The notes under the pieces were generated by a model. The model was not told the DNA's origin. It ran no database searches and saw only the letters and a program-made list of their open reading frames with translations. From the NCBI GenBank assembly GCA_019638355.1, contig JAHBTY010000002.1:635001-699000 (forward strand): a stretch of DNA of 64,000 nucleotides. Reading direction: 5' to 3'. Below, piece after piece: positions 44,490 through 55,103 of this stretch (position 1 is the stretch's first letter; each line of letters starts with the position of its first letter). Source of the DNA: Cyclobacteriaceae bacterium (GTDB lineage Bacteria > Bacteroidota > Bacteroidia > Cytophagales > Cyclobacteriaceae). A program made the translations under genes and the position numbers.

Positions 44490-45074
44490 GTGAGCGAGTT
44501 TGCATTATATTTTGGGTTAGGCAAAGATCATATTCTGGATGCAAACGGGTACGATCACATCCTTTTTGTAATTGCCTTGTGTGCCGTGTATCTGTTACAC
44601 AATTGGAAAAAAGTGTTGATTCTGGTAACTGCTTTTACGATTGGCCATTCTATTACACTTGCACTTGCTACCCTGCGGGTTATTGTTTTTCCGGGCGAGG
44701 TAATTGAGTTTCTGATTCCACTCACGATTTTTATAACAGCCTTGGCCAATGTGCTTAAGCGCGATGAGGCCAGCAGCCAGGCAGCCATTCAGATCAACTA
44801 TGTGTTTGCACTTTTCTTTGGATTGATTCATGGCCTCGGCTTCTCCAATTTTCTAAGAGAGTTGTTGGGCCAAAGTAAAAATATTGTAACGCCCTTGTTC
44901 GCATTTAATGTGGGCCTTGAATTAGGTCAACTCATCATTGTTGCCCTGTTTCTGATTGCCGGTTTTGTGCTGGTGCAAATTGTGGGTGTAGCCCGAAGAG
45001 ATTGGCGCATGGTTGTATCATCGGCCATTGCGGGCATTGCACTAATACTGATGAAGGATCGGATTTTTTGGTAA
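44490..45074 (+). CDS. HupE/UreJ-like membrane protein
   Basis: A 194-residue protein, taking GTG 44490 as start because a TATACTTG box, near the -7 consensus, lies at 44470 or so and would put transcription after the alternative GTG 44466. The family signature is DANGYDHILFVIALCAVYLL in the first helix, followed by TAFTIGHSITLALATL with its conserved His and GLIHGLGFSNFLREL with another His. Six helices are predicted. HupE/UreJ proteins are linked to nickel uptake; this Bacteroidota branch is not proven to carry nickel. Confidence 0.75.
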   Translation: MSEFALYFGLGKDHILDANGYDHILFVIALCAVYLLHNWKKVLILVTAFTIGHSITLALATLRVIVFPGEVIEFLIPLTIFITALANVLKRDEASSQAAIQINYVFALFFGLIHGLGFSNFLRELLGQSKNIVTPLFAFNVGLELGQLIIVALFLIAGFVLVQIVGVARRDWRMVVSSAIAGIALILMKDRIFW

Positions 45075-45218
45075 GCTGAAGGTAAGCTTTATGATTCTTG
45101 GTGGCGTAGAGACTTTGTGGCTAAAAAGAATATAGAGTTACGAAGGCTCAAAGACCCGAAGTTGCACAAAGAAATTTAATTTGAAGGAAACGTAATCATG
45201 AATTATAAATTGAATACT

Positions 45219-47450
45219 ATGAAACAGGTTTTATTAGGTTGCTTTCTGCTGATTGGTTTTATAACCCAGGCACAACAATGGAAAGGTAAGTTTGAACAAT
45301 TAGATCAGATGCTACCTACACCCAACGAGTATCGCTCTGGGTCTGGTGCCCCTGGCCCTAAATACTGGCAACAACAAGCCGACTATGTGATTGATGCCGA
45401 GCTTAACGATGAGAAGCAAAGCATTACCGGTGCCGAAACCATTACCTATCACAACAACTCGCCCGATGCCTTAACCTATTTGTGGTTGCAACTCGATCAG
45501 AACATTAACGAGAAAAATAACAATACTGCTAAAACCGCCAACAGCAGCGTAATTGATTCAGTTGCGGCTGCCACTTTTGCGGCTTCCATAAACCTGACTG
45601 ACTTTGATGGTGGATTTAAAATCAAATCGGTAAAAGATGCTGCTGGCAATGCGCTGAAATACACTATCAACCAAACCATGATGCGGGTAGATTTACCCAA
45701 AGCACTTGCTGCCGGACAAAAAATGTCTTTTTCAATTGAGTGGTCGTTTAACATCAACGATCGCGTTAAGAAAATGACACCCAACGATGGCCGCAGTGGT
45801 ATGGAGTTTTTTCCTGAAGATGGCAATTACCTCTACATCATTGCGCAATGGTTCCCACGCATGTGTGTGTATGATGATGTAGTGGGTTGGCAGAACAAAC
45901 AATTCTGGGGACAAGGTGAGTTTACCGTAAACTTTGGTAACTATAAAGTTAACCTTACTGTACCGGCCGATCACATCATGGCCGGAACGGGTATGGTTTC
46001 TAATCTAAAAGAAGTTTTAACAGCCGATCAATACGCACGTTTTGAAAAAGCTAAAACTTCATTCGATAAACCGGTTATCATCTGTACACAAGCCGAAGCC
46101 GTGCAACGCGAAAAAGCGAAATCAAAAGAAAAAAAGACCTGGCGCTTTGAAGCCGAAAACGTGCGCGACTTTGCATTTGCTACTTCACGCAAGTTTATCT
46201 GGGATGCACAAGCCGTAAAGGTGGGCGATAAAACTACATTAGCCATGTCATATTATCCCAAAGAAGGCAATCCATTGTGGGAAGCGGAATCAACCAAAGC
46301 GGTGAAGAATACTTTGGTAACGTATTCCAAGTATTCTATCAACTATCCGTATCCACAAGCTACATCGGTACACGCGGCCTCGTTGGGTATGGAGTACCCG
46401 ATGATTTGTTTCAACTTTGGAAGACCATTAAAAGATGGTACCATTCCTGATCGTGTTAAGTGGGGCATGATTGGTGTAATTATTCACGAGGTGGGGCACA
46501 ACTTTTTCCCGATGATCATCAACAATGACGAACGCCAATGGACATGGATGGATGAAGGCTTGAATACATTTGTTCAGTATCGTACCGAAGTAGAAAACTA
46601 TCCGGATAAACCAGTTGGTCGCGGGCCAGCAGCGGGCATTGTTCCCTACATGAAGGGCAACCCCGATTTGCAACGACCATTAATGGTTAACTCCGAATCG
46701 GTGGTGCGCGCAAACTTTGGTAACGAACAATACACCAAGTGTGCTACCGCCTTAAACATTCTGCGCGAAACCGTAATGGGGCCGGAGTTATTCGATAAAG
46801 CATTTAAGGAATATGCCGAGCGTTGGGCCTTTAAACATCCAAAGCCTGCTGATTTCTTTCGCACGATGGAAGATGCCAGTGCGGTTGATCTGGATTGGTT
46901 CTGGCGCGGTTGGTTTTATACCACCGATAACCACGATGTGTCGCTGGATGATGTAAAGTGGTTTAAAGTAAAAACCAACCAGGCAACTGTAGAAAACAAA
47001 GGCAAGAAAGTAGCCAAAGGCGATCTTGCAACAAAAGGCGATGGCGATAAACCTGCCGACTTCAGCCAGGGGCCACAATACTTTAGTGTAATCCCAACCG
47101 ATGATCGCTTTTATGGCGACTTCAGGAATAAGATTGATGACAAGGCTACGATTTCTAAAATGGAGAATAAAAACTTTTATGAGCTAACGCTTAGCAACAA
47201 AGGTGGTTTGGTAATGCCTGTTATTATTGAGTGGACCTACAAAGATGGAAGTAAAGAAATAGAACGCATTCCGGCCGAAATCTGGCGCATTAACGAAACC
47301 AAAGTAACCAAAGTGTTTGCCAAGGATAAAGAAGTGGTGAACGTGGTAATTGATCCGCTAAAAGAAACCGCAGATATAAGCATTGAAAACAATGTATTCC
47401 CCAAAAAGTCACAAACCAGCAAGTTTGATGAGTTGAAGAAGGGGAAGTGA
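45219..47450 (+). CDS. Secreted M1-family zinc aminopeptidase, first tandem copy
   Basis: A 743-residue exported peptidase; ATG 45219 is chosen because the signal peptide (MKQVLLGCFLLIGFITQAQ) begins there. The zinc site is HEVGHNFF with the third ligand Glu in WMDEGLN, 18 residues on; the substrate loop before it reads GMEYPMICF, a variant of GAMEN. The C-terminal part contains helical segments and a WEEIER-like beta end (EWTYKDGSKEIERIPAEIW). It is about 60 percent alike by eye to the copy at 47978 and separated from it only by a frameshifted gene. Confidence 0.9.
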   Translation: MKQVLLGCFLLIGFITQAQQWKGKFEQLDQMLPTPNEYRSGSGAPGPKYWQQQADYVIDAELNDEKQSITGAETITYHNNSPDALTYLWLQLDQNINEKNNNTAKTANSSVIDSVAAATFAASINLTDFDGGFKIKSVKDAAGNALKYTINQTMMRVDLPKALAAGQKMSFSIEWSFNINDRVKKMTPNDGRSGMEFFPEDGNYLYIIAQWFPRMCVYDDVVGWQNKQFWGQGEFTVNFGNYKVNLTVPADHIMAGTGMVSNLKEVLTADQYARFEKAKTSFDKPVIICTQAEAVQREKAKSKEKKTWRFEAENVRDFAFATSRKFIWDAQAVKVGDKTTLAMSYYPKEGNPLWEAESTKAVKNTLVTYSKYSINYPYPQATSVHAASLGMEYPMICFNFGRPLKDGTIPDRVKWGMIGVIIHEVGHNFFPMIINNDERQWTWMDEGLNTFVQYRTEVENYPDKPVGRGPAAGIVPYMKGNPDLQRPLMVNSESVVRANFGNEQYTKCATALNILRETVMGPELFDKAFKEYAERWAFKHPKPADFFRTMEDASAVDLDWFWRGWFYTTDNHDVSLDDVKWFKVKTNQATVENKGKKVAKGDLATKGDGDKPADFSQGPQYFSVIPTDDRFYGDFRNKIDDKATISKMENKNFYELTLSNKGGLVMPVIIEWTYKDGSKEIERIPAEIWRINETKVTKVFAKDKEVVNVVIDPLKETADISIENNVFPKKSQTSKFDELKKGK

Positions 47451-47487
47451 AATGTTAGGTAACAACTAACCACATAGAAACATAGCA

Positions 47488-47890
47488 ATGGTTACCAGAA
47501 AATATCTGGATGATCTCACGTATGAGGTAATTGGTAGCGCCATTCAAGTACATAAAGCTATGGGTAGGGGCTTGTTGGAGAGCGTCTATCACGAGTGCTT
47601 AAAGGAGGAGAAAAATTAGTTTTATTACTGAAATGCGTATTCCGGTTGAGTACCGAAATAAAATATTAGACATCGACTTTCGCTGTGACTTTTATATTGA
47701 GCGATGTCTTGTTATTGAATTGAAGGCTGTGCAGGAAATGTCAAATGTATTTGAAGCGCAACTTCTTACCTATATGAAGCTCCTTAAAGCCCCAAAAGGT
47801 ATTTTAATGAACTTTAATTGCTCGAATATCTTTAACGAGGGCCAAAAGACTTTCGTGAATGAATATTTTAGCGCTTTACCAGAATTTTAA
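47488..47890 (+). pseudogene. GxxExxY-family gene with a frameshift
   Basis: The first frame (47488-47619) encodes LTYEVIGSAIQVHKAMGRGLLESVYHECL, the GxxExxY signature, and stops at TAG shortly after. The second part continues in the +1 frame through ISFITEMRIPVEY, then DIDFRCDFYIERCLVIELKAV (family core) and a normal end at 47890. One base change near 47605 would restore a single protein of about 133 residues. Either the gene is broken or the assembly has an indel. GxxExxY proteins are PD-(D/E)xK-like; their role is unknown. Confidence 0.82.
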
Positions 47891-47977
47891 AACCTATATG
47901 TCTATGTGGTTTTCGTTCATCCAAAACATTCCACTACTTTACAACAACCGATCCAGTAAAATCCTAATTCGTTTTTT

Positions 47978-50218
47978 ATGAAGCAAACTATTGTAATTTT
48001 TATGATGCTCTGTTTGATTGCCCCCACAGTAGCTCAACAAAAATGGCAAGGCAAATTCGAGCAACTTGATCAAACTTTACCTACCCCTAATAGTTACCGT
48101 TCTGCATCGGGAGCACCGGGTGTAAACTATTGGCAGCAACGAGCCGATTATGATATTGATGTGGAGTTAAATGAAGATACACACCTGATCATCGGCAAGG
48201 AAACTATTACCTACCACAATAATGCCCCCGAAGTGTTGCGTTACCTATGGTTACAATTGGATCAGAACAACTTATCGAATGGAAACATGACGGATAAGAC
48301 GGAGACCAACCGCGTACGCGATTCTATTCCGGCTAAATTTTTTCCGTTGGCTGGTGATACGTATGGCTACGAGGGTGGTTTCAAAATCAAATCGGTAAAA
48401 GATGCCGCCACCGGTAAAGACTTACCTTACATCATCAACTTTACTATGATGCGCGTGGATATACCCACGCCCCTGAAAACTGGCGATAAGTATGCGTTTA
48501 TTGTAGAGTGGAGTTATGTGGAAAAAGACCGAATGAAATTTTCTGAACGCGGTGGTTATGAAATCTTTCCGGAAGACGGCAATGCACTTTACACCATTGC
48601 TCAATGGTTTCCACGCATGTGTGTGTTCGATGATTATGAAGGCTGGCAGAATAAACAGTTTATTGGTCAGGGTGAGTATGCTTTAGTATTTGGAAATTAT
48701 CGGGTGCGGATTACTGTACCCTCTGATCATATTGTGGGCGCAACCGGAATGTTGCAAAACCCCAAAGATGTATTAACCAAAGAACAGATTGAACGCTTTG
48801 AAAAAGCAAAGAAAACGTTTGATGCCCCGGTATTTATTGTAACGGAAGATGAGGCGAAGAAAAAGGAAAAAGTACGCTCAAAGAAAAAAAGCACGTGGGA
48901 TTTTTATGCTGAAAACGTTCGCGACTTTGCGTTTGCCTCCTCCCGAAAATTTATCTGGGACGCACAAGCTGTAAAAGTGGGCGATAAGTCCGATAGCTAT
49001 CGGACTCCGTTGGCACAATCGCTGTATCCCAAAGAAGGCAATCCACTTTGGGCAAAAGAATCTACCAGGGCTATTAAGAATACGTTAGAAGTTTATTCCG
49101 AGCGTACGTTCGATTACCCTTATCCGACTGCTTATTCCGTACATACTGCCAATCAAGGTATGGAGTACCCCATGATTTGCTTTAATGGCGGCCGCCCGAA
49201 AGCCGATGGCACCTGGTCGCAACGTACCTACGAAAGTATGGTAGGTGTTATCATTCACGAAGTGGGTCACAACTTCTTTCCCATGATTGTAAACTCTGAC
49301 GAAAGACAATGGAGCTGGATGGACGAAGGTTTGAATTCATTCCTCGAAAGAGAAGTAAAACGTGAACGCTACCCGGATGTAAACATCAGTTGGGGTTCGC
49401 CCAAAGGCATGGCCGGTTATATGCGTGGCGATAAAAATATGATGCGGCCCATCATGTGGCATTCTGATAATATTCCCGGAGGCGATTTTGGTCCGAACGC
49501 ATACGGTAAACCTGCGGCAGCTTTAACCCTGTTGCGTGAAACGGTAATGGGGCCTGAACTTTTTGACAAAGCCTTTAAAGAATACGCACAACGTTGGATG
49601 TTTAAGCACCCCAAGCCAGCAGATTTTTTTAGAACAATGGAAGATGCCAGTGCCGTTGACCTGGATTGGTTCTGGCGCGGTTGGTTTTATACCGTAGATA
49701 ATGTAGATGTGGAGTTGGATGAAGTGAAGTGGTTCAGAGTGAAATCGGAAACAAAAGATGTAGAGAACAAAGGCGTAAAAGCGCAGAAGGGCGATCTTGC
49801 ATCTAACCATGCAAAAGAAAAACCAACCGACTTCAGCAAAGGCCCGCAGGAATTTACGCTAATCAATACACCGGATGCATATTACGGTGATTTCCGAAAT
49901 CGTGTAAACGATGGCGAAGTGAAACAAAAGCTGGCTGGCAAAAATATCTATGAGGTTACTTTAAAAAATAAGGGCGGCCTGGTTACCCCTGTTATAATAG
50001 AGTGGACCTTTAAAGATGGCAGCAAAGAGATTGAACGTATTCCAGCCGAAATCTGGCGCCTGAATGAACAAGAAGTAAAAAAGGTTTTTGTGAAAGACAA
50101 AGAAGTGATCAACGTGGTAATTGACCCTGCTGGCGAAACCGGAGAAGTAAATCCTGCTGATAACGTGTTTCCAAAAAAAGCAACCGAAAGCAAGTTCGAC
50201 CAGTTGAAGAAGAATTGA
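47978..50218 (+). CDS. Secreted M1-family zinc aminopeptidase, second tandem copy
   Basis: A 746-residue exported peptidase with a signal peptide (MKQTIVIFMMLCLIAPTVAQ). The zinc site HEVGHNFF and the ligand Glu in WMDEGLN are intact, as is the GMEYPMICF loop. It is a close paralogue of the upstream copy. It differs by five extra residues (SDSYR) in AVKVGDK-TPLAQSLYPKEG, encoded exactly by a 15-nt TCCGATAGCTATCGG insertion. The insert lies ahead of the catalytic loop and keeps the frame, so the enzyme may still work. It is followed by a terminator facing a convergent gene. Confidence 0.9.
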   Translation: MKQTIVIFMMLCLIAPTVAQQKWQGKFEQLDQTLPTPNSYRSASGAPGVNYWQQRADYDIDVELNEDTHLIIGKETITYHNNAPEVLRYLWLQLDQNNLSNGNMTDKTETNRVRDSIPAKFFPLAGDTYGYEGGFKIKSVKDAATGKDLPYIINFTMMRVDIPTPLKTGDKYAFIVEWSYVEKDRMKFSERGGYEIFPEDGNALYTIAQWFPRMCVFDDYEGWQNKQFIGQGEYALVFGNYRVRITVPSDHIVGATGMLQNPKDVLTKEQIERFEKAKKTFDAPVFIVTEDEAKKKEKVRSKKKSTWDFYAENVRDFAFASSRKFIWDAQAVKVGDKSDSYRTPLAQSLYPKEGNPLWAKESTRAIKNTLEVYSERTFDYPYPTAYSVHTANQGMEYPMICFNGGRPKADGTWSQRTYESMVGVIIHEVGHNFFPMIVNSDERQWSWMDEGLNSFLEREVKRERYPDVNISWGSPKGMAGYMRGDKNMMRPIMWHSDNIPGGDFGPNAYGKPAAALTLLRETVMGPELFDKAFKEYAQRWMFKHPKPADFFRTMEDASAVDLDWFWRGWFYTVDNVDVELDEVKWFRVKSETKDVENKGVKAQKGDLASNHAKEKPTDFSKGPQEFTLINTPDAYYGDFRNRVNDGEVKQKLAGKNIYEVTLKNKGGLVTPVIIEWTFKDGSKEIERIPAEIWRLNEQEVKKVFVKDKEVINVVIDPAGETGEVNPADNVFPKKATESKFDQLKKN
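48987..49006. repeat. 20-bp perfect palindrome inserted in the second M1 peptidase gene
   Basis: The palindrome with core CCGATAGCTATCGG spans these bases. The first M1 copy lacks the equivalent 15 nt, giving an unusually clean before-and-after comparison. The same core occurs in the broken tRNA copy at 26255-26272. Confidence 0.72.
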
Positions 50219-50250
50219 TTTAATTTTACCGGTTACTAGTAATCTGAGAG

Positions 50251-50286
50251 AGGCATCTGTAAAAAATACAAATGCCTTTCTTTGAT
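50251..50286 (+). terminator. Terminator of the second M1 peptidase gene
   Basis: AGGCATCTGTA (50251-50261) and TACAAATGCCT (50267-50277) pair with one mismatch around a run of A, followed by TTTCTTT. It lies between convergent genes and could serve both. Confidence 0.65.
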
Positions 50287-50295
50287 GGTTATTTA

Positions 50296-53200
50296 TCAGT
50301 TTATAGCTGGTAAATTCTTTTCTTTATAAGTTTTATTAAACTTGGCAATCTCATTCTGAATCAAATCTTTCATCTGTTGTTTATACTTTGCCCAGTCGGC
50401 CTGCACATCACGAGCCCGATCTTTCACCCCTTTTGTTAAACGTGGATTATGTGTATCGGCTACACTGCGCAATTGTAAAAATTCCGAATTTAGTTTATTG
50501 GGGAAGTTGATCACATCCTGAAAGTTCTTCGACCGGGGTTCGATAAGATTGGATTCCCAAGCGTCAATTTTTTTAATCACTTCTTTGCCCATCTGCACTA
50601 CATCTTTTGCATCGGGATTGTTCTTTAACGATTCGTTGATGGTTTCAATCTGTTTCTTCACCTGTCGCATTTCGTTTACCGATTTATGAAGTTCATCAAA
50701 CTGCTCCCCCGCTTGTTTCAAAAATTCCTGTTGTTCGTTCCAATCGGTAGCGGTTGCTGTTACGCGCGGATCGGGAATAATTTCAAAATCGGTTTCAGAA
50801 GTTTGATCTTTGTAGCTGATGTGGGCTTTGTATTTACCCGGTGCAACACGATGCCCGCTATGATCGCCATACACAAAAACCCCCGGCACTCCTGTTAACC
50901 CCTCCGTACGGAAATCCCATGCAAAGCGATTGATACCGGCTTCTGCTGGTATTGTTTCTTTTGGTGATGGGCCGCCCGGCCACGGTTTAAAACTTTCATC
51001 GGCTTTATTGGAATAACTGCGAATTACTTTTCCGGAAGCATCCAGAATTTCTAAACTCACTTTTGTTGTGTCGGGTTTATCTTTCAGATAATAATCCAAA
51101 ATAACACCCACCATTGGATTTCTTCCAAGCCCTGGTATATCGCCAAAGTAGGATGGAATTGAAACGGATGATAAGCGATACGTTGGCTTAGGTGTGTAAA
51201 TTTTTACAGTTGTATTAAACTGACCTTTCGATTGTTGAATCGCGCCCAGATCATCCAATATCCAAAACGAGCGACCGGCCGTGGCGGCTACCAGGTCATT
51301 ATCTTTAATCATCAGATCCGTTACCGGAACAACGGGCAGGTTTAATTGAAACTTACTAAATGTAGTGCCACCATTGGTAGAGAGATAGAAGCCACGTTCA
51401 GAACCCGCATACAACAAGTCTTTCACTTTTTTGTCTTCGCGAATTACTTTTATAAAATCATCAACTTCAACGCCTGTTCCAATTTTTGTCCATGTTTTGC
51501 CATAATCTAATGACTTGTAGGTGTAGTTACCATAATCATTAAACTTATATCGCGACATTGAAATATACACCGTGCCCTTATTGTGTGGCGATACTTCAAT
51601 AGAATGCACCATACCTTCGGGCATGCCGGCAGGAGTTACATCGTTCCAGGTTTTTCCACCATCACGCGTAAGCTTAACCAAACCGCAATCGCTGCCGGTA
51701 TAAATTACACCTTGTTCGTGTGGCGATTCTACTACATAATAAATCGTGTTGTAATTTTCACCACCGGCACCTTCGTTGGTAATCGGGCCACCGCTGGTGT
51801 TTTGTTTGGTGGTGTCGTTGCGGGTTAAGTCGGGACTAATAACTTCCCAACTTAATCCACCATCGGTAGTTTTGAATAATACATTACCCGCATGATAAAT
51901 TGTTTTAGGATCGTGTGGTGAATTGATCAAAGGTGCATTCCAGTTGAAACGATACTTCATTTGGCGCGGTTTGAATCCCAGGTTGGTGGCCGGATATTCC
52001 TGAATGTCTTTTACTTCGCCTGTGCGTACATCTTTTACATCAATTATTCCCTGATAGCAGCCACCATATAACAACTGTGGATTGTTGGGATCGTTAAACG
52101 CTACCCAGGCACTTTCGCAACCGGGGCCATCGAACCAATCTTTATCGGTAATACCATAACTATTGTTACGGCTTGGAATCGCCACCGAAGTATTGTCTTG
52201 CTGACCACCGTAAATCCAATACGGAAATTGATTGTCGATATTGACCCGATAAAATTGCGATGTTGCCTGATTGTTGAGTGGCGACCACGAGCGACCGGTA
52301 TTAAAACTGATTTCGCCACCGCCATCATCGGCCAATGCTACATTAGCCGGATTTTTCGGATTGATCCATAAATCGTGTGTATCGCCATGGCCAACCCGTA
52401 CGTTTGAAAATGTTTTACCACCATCAATGGAGCGCATCATGGGTGCGTTAAGCACATACACTACATCGGCATTGACCGGATCGGCATACACTTCCATGTA
52501 ATACCATGAACGTGCTGTGATGGTATGATCGTTTGTCATTTGGTTCCACTTCTTGCCGCCATCATCCGAACGATACAAACCAGCTTTTGATTTTTCCGCC
52601 TCGATAATAGCATACACTCGATTGGGATTAGCCCGCGAAACACTTAACCCGATTTTTCCCATTTCCTTTGGAAGGCCATCAATAATTTTATTCCATGTGT
52701 CGCCACCATCTACAGATTTCCAGATGGCACAACCGGGGCCACCGCTTTCTACTTTCCACGGGTAGCGTCTGTGTTGCCAGGTGGCTGCATATACCATGCG
52801 TGGGTTTGTCATATCCATACTTAAAGAAGAAACCCCGGTATTCTCATCAACATATAAGGTCTTCTTCCAGGTAAGTCCACCATCTGTTGATTTAAAAACT
52901 CCGCGATCAACATTAGGACCATGAACAGTGCCTTGGGCGCCTACCAACACAACATCCGGATTGGTTGGATGAACCGCTACATCGGAAATGTGACGTGTTT
53001 TTTCAAGACCTATATTCTTCCATGTTTTTCCACCATCGGTTGACTTATAAACACCATCGCCATAGGAGGTCATTACACCGCGCACGGCATGTTCACCTGT
53101 GCCTACATAAATTACATTGGGGTCGCTTTCGCTAATGGCGATATCGCCAATCGAACCCACCTTCAAAAAACCATCCGAGATATTATTCCAGGTAATACCG

Positions 53201-53448
53201 GCATCTTCCGTTTTGGCAATTCCACCACCGGTATAGCCTACATAATAGATGTTATCATTGTGCGGAACCCCTGAAATAGCATTGGCTCGTCCACCCCGAA
53301 AGGGGCCAATGTTGCGCCACTTTAAGCCTTTGAAGTTTTCGGCATTAAGTGCAGCGGTTGCTGGTGCTTCAGGTTTAGCTTTTTGCTTTTGCGCGATTAC
53401 TGGTGCCAGACAACAGAGCCCAGCCAGCAGCATAAAAATTCGGATCAT
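50296..53448 (-). CDS. Secreted VPS10/BNR-repeat (sortilin-like propeller) protein
   Basis: A 1050-residue exported protein with signal peptide (about residues 1-19). Most of it is a large beta-propeller made of BNR/Asp-box repeats: [64 protein letters not shown], and others with the S-x-D-G-G-x-T-W signature. The last 250 residues contain a beta-sandwich ([24 protein letters not shown] type) and a helical coil. Proteins of this build are abundant in Bacteroidota near peptidases; an exo-enzyme activity is often annotated but unproven. It is convergent with the M1 pair. Confidence 0.85.
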   Translation of the reverse strand: MIRIFMLLAGLCCLAPVIAQKQKAKPEAPATAALNAENFKGLKWRNIGPFRGGRANAISGVPHNDNIYYVGYTGGGIAKTEDAGITWNNISDGFLKVGSIGDIAISESDPNVIYVGTGEHAVRGVMTSYGDGVYKSTDGGKTWKNIGLEKTRHISDVAVHPTNPDVVLVGAQGTVHGPNVDRGVFKSTDGGLTWKKTLYVDENTGVSSLSMDMTNPRMVYAATWQHRRYPWKVESGGPGCAIWKSVDGGDTWNKIIDGLPKEMGKIGLSVSRANPNRVYAIIEAEKSKAGLYRSDDGGKKWNQMTNDHTITARSWYYMEVYADPVNADVVYVLNAPMMRSIDGGKTFSNVRVGHGDTHDLWINPKNPANVALADDGGGEISFNTGRSWSPLNNQATSQFYRVNIDNQFPYWIYGGQQDNTSVAIPSRNNSYGITDKDWFDGPGCESAWVAFNDPNNPQLLYGGCYQGIIDVKDVRTGEVKDIQEYPATNLGFKPRQMKYRFNWNAPLINSPHDPKTIYHAGNVLFKTTDGGLSWEVISPDLTRNDTTKQNTSGGPITNEGAGGENYNTIYYVVESPHEQGVIYTGSDCGLVKLTRDGGKTWNDVTPAGMPEGMVHSIEVSPHNKGTVYISMSRYKFNDYGNYTYKSLDYGKTWTKIGTGVEVDDFIKVIREDKKVKDLLYAGSERGFYLSTNGGTTFSKFQLNLPVVPVTDLMIKDNDLVAATAGRSFWILDDLGAIQQSKGQFNTTVKIYTPKPTYRLSSVSIPSYFGDIPGLGRNPMVGVILDYYLKDKPDTTKVSLEILDASGKVIRSYSNKADESFKPWPGGPSPKETIPAEAGINRFAWDFRTEGLTGVPGVFVYGDHSGHRVAPGKYKAHISYKDQTSETDFEIIPDPRVTATATDWNEQQEFLKQAGEQFDELHKSVNEMRQVKKQIETINESLKNNPDAKDVVQMGKEVIKKIDAWESNLIEPRSKNFQDVINFPNKLNSEFLQLRSVADTHNPRLTKGVKDRARDVQADWAKYKQQMKDLIQNEIAKFNKTYKEKNLPAIN

Positions 53449-53514
53449 AGGATTTAGGTTAGAGTATCGAGTTAGGAAAAACTTTTACACCAAACCAGAA
53501 ATTTTACAGTGATG

Positions 53515-54888
53515 TCACCGATTTTTTATCTCCTGCATTGCTTTCGCGAAAGCCGGTTTTATGGCATGACCATTTTCATGATGCTGATCTTTAACTACCC
53601 ACTTACCGTTAATGATTGTGCCCGCAATACGACTGGTATCGCCTGTATAAACCAACGTGGCTAACCTGTTTTTTGCTGAGGTGTTAGCCACCAAATGAGC
53701 ACCAGATTGATACACCACTGCATCCAATGGCTTGCCAATTTCAAAATGATTGGTGGCTGCAATTCCCATCGCCTTTCGACCTGATGCTGTTGCTTCGTTT
53801 ATCAGATAAGCAGCTGCATCGCCTTCAAATGTATTGCGCTGGTTGGTTATCAATCGCTGGCGGTAATCAATCATTCGAAATTCTTCCAACGGATTTAAAC
53901 CAATATGACTATCCGTACCGATGCACCACTTGCCACCAAGTTTTACATATTCTTTCATTCTAAATATGCCATCACCCAGGTTGCCTTCTGTAGAAGGACA
54001 TAACACAACGTTTGCACCCGATTTTGCCAATCGGGTTAACTCATCATCATTTAAGTGAGTAGAGTGAACCAGATTAAATCGTTCGTTCACATTCAGATTA
54101 TCCAGCAACCATTGCATTGGTCGTTTGTTGCAATGCGCCAGACAATCGGCTACTTCTTTCTTTTGTTCGGCAACGTGAATATGAAAGGGCAAATTCTTTG
54201 GGCCTTGTTCAAAAGTTGTTTTAACATCGGTTAAATCAACTGCCCGCAACGAATGTACACTAAACCCAAGTTGTGCGTTGCCATAATTTTTAATCGCTTG
54301 CGCGGATGAATCCAGCAAATTGAAATATTCTTCAATTGTTTTAGAAATAAATCTTCTTTGCCGGGGTTGTGGTTCTAATCCGAAGCCTCCCTTTTGATAG
54401 AAGACCGGAATCAACGTGATTTTTATACCCGCTTGTTTTGCAGCTTCCACCATGCGCAACCCCATCTCAGCAAGTTGTGCATAGGGCTTGCCATCTTTAT
54501 CGTGATGCAGATAGTGAAACTCTGCTACATGGGTATAACCCACACGAACCATTTCAGCATATAGCATAGCGGCAATGGCTTGCGCCTGATCAGGATCAAC
54601 CGCCATCGCACATTGGTACATGGCTTCGCGCCATGTCCAGAAATCATCGTTCACACCGACAGGATGATTTTCGGCAAGGCCGGCCATGGCATATTGAAAG
54701 GCATGTGAGTGTGCATTTTGAAATCCCGGTAATGCCAAGCCCTGAACCGACTCAACTGCAATGGCCGAGTCGGGAGGCGCTGTATTTAAATAGTGAATAA
54801 CACCTTGTGCATCTACCCCCACATAAGCCGATTCAAGCCAGCCTTGCTTTTGAAGAAGGGCGGTGAAGTGGAAGTATTTTATATTCAT
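53515..54888 (-). CDS. hutF: Formimidoylglutamate deiminase
   Basis: A 457-residue amidohydrolase that turns N-formimidoyl-glutamate into N-formyl-glutamate in the five-step histidine breakdown pathway. ATG 54888 is chosen at the family's usual N terminus (MNIKYFHFTALLQKQGW). Metal-site motifs are GFQNAHSHAFQYAMAG, HIHVAEQ with a His, STHLNDDEL, and GTDSHIGLNPLEE with the catalytic Asp. The next enzyme of the pathway is encoded immediately upstream at 55104, although a hairpin-containing gap lies between; hutH, hutU and hutI are not in the window. Confidence 0.88.
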   Translation of the reverse strand: MNIKYFHFTALLQKQGWLESAYVGVDAQGVIHYLNTAPPDSAIAVESVQGLALPGFQNAHSHAFQYAMAGLAENHPVGVNDDFWTWREAMYQCAMAVDPDQAQAIAAMLYAEMVRVGYTHVAEFHYLHHDKDGKPYAQLAEMGLRMVEAAKQAGIKITLIPVFYQKGGFGLEPQPRQRRFISKTIEEYFNLLDSSAQAIKNYGNAQLGFSVHSLRAVDLTDVKTTFEQGPKNLPFHIHVAEQKKEVADCLAHCNKRPMQWLLDNLNVNERFNLVHSTHLNDDELTRLAKSGANVVLCPSTEGNLGDGIFRMKEYVKLGGKWCIGTDSHIGLNPLEEFRMIDYRQRLITNQRNTFEGDAAAYLINEATASGRKAMGIAATNHFEIGKPLDAVVYQSGAHLVANTSAKNRLATLVYTGDTSRIAGTIINGKWVVKDQHHENGHAIKPAFAKAMQEIKNR

Positions 54889-55027
54889 TTGTTTTATGAT
54901 TAATGGTTTGTGAGTACACAAGCCATGGTTGGGAGGCCGCTCTCTTCATTCGAAAAATTTTCTCAGCGCATTCTTTTATTTTTTTAACTTCTTAATTACT
55001 AAATCGAATTACTCTACACCAAACCCC

Positions 55028-55051
55028 AAGGCCTGTGTCTCCACAGGCCTT
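55028..55051. repeat. Perfect 10-bp hairpin between hutG and hutF
   Basis: AAGGCCTGTG and CACAGGCCTT are exact inverted arms around TCTC. A second, imperfect copy with the same flanks lies at 55077-55099. No T tract follows on the minus strand, so it is not a classic terminator; it may attenuate or stabilise the hut transcript. Confidence 0.5.
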
Positions 55052-55103
55052 CAAATAATTTAATCTCAAAACCACCAAGGCCAGTGTTCCACAAGCCTTA
55101 AAT

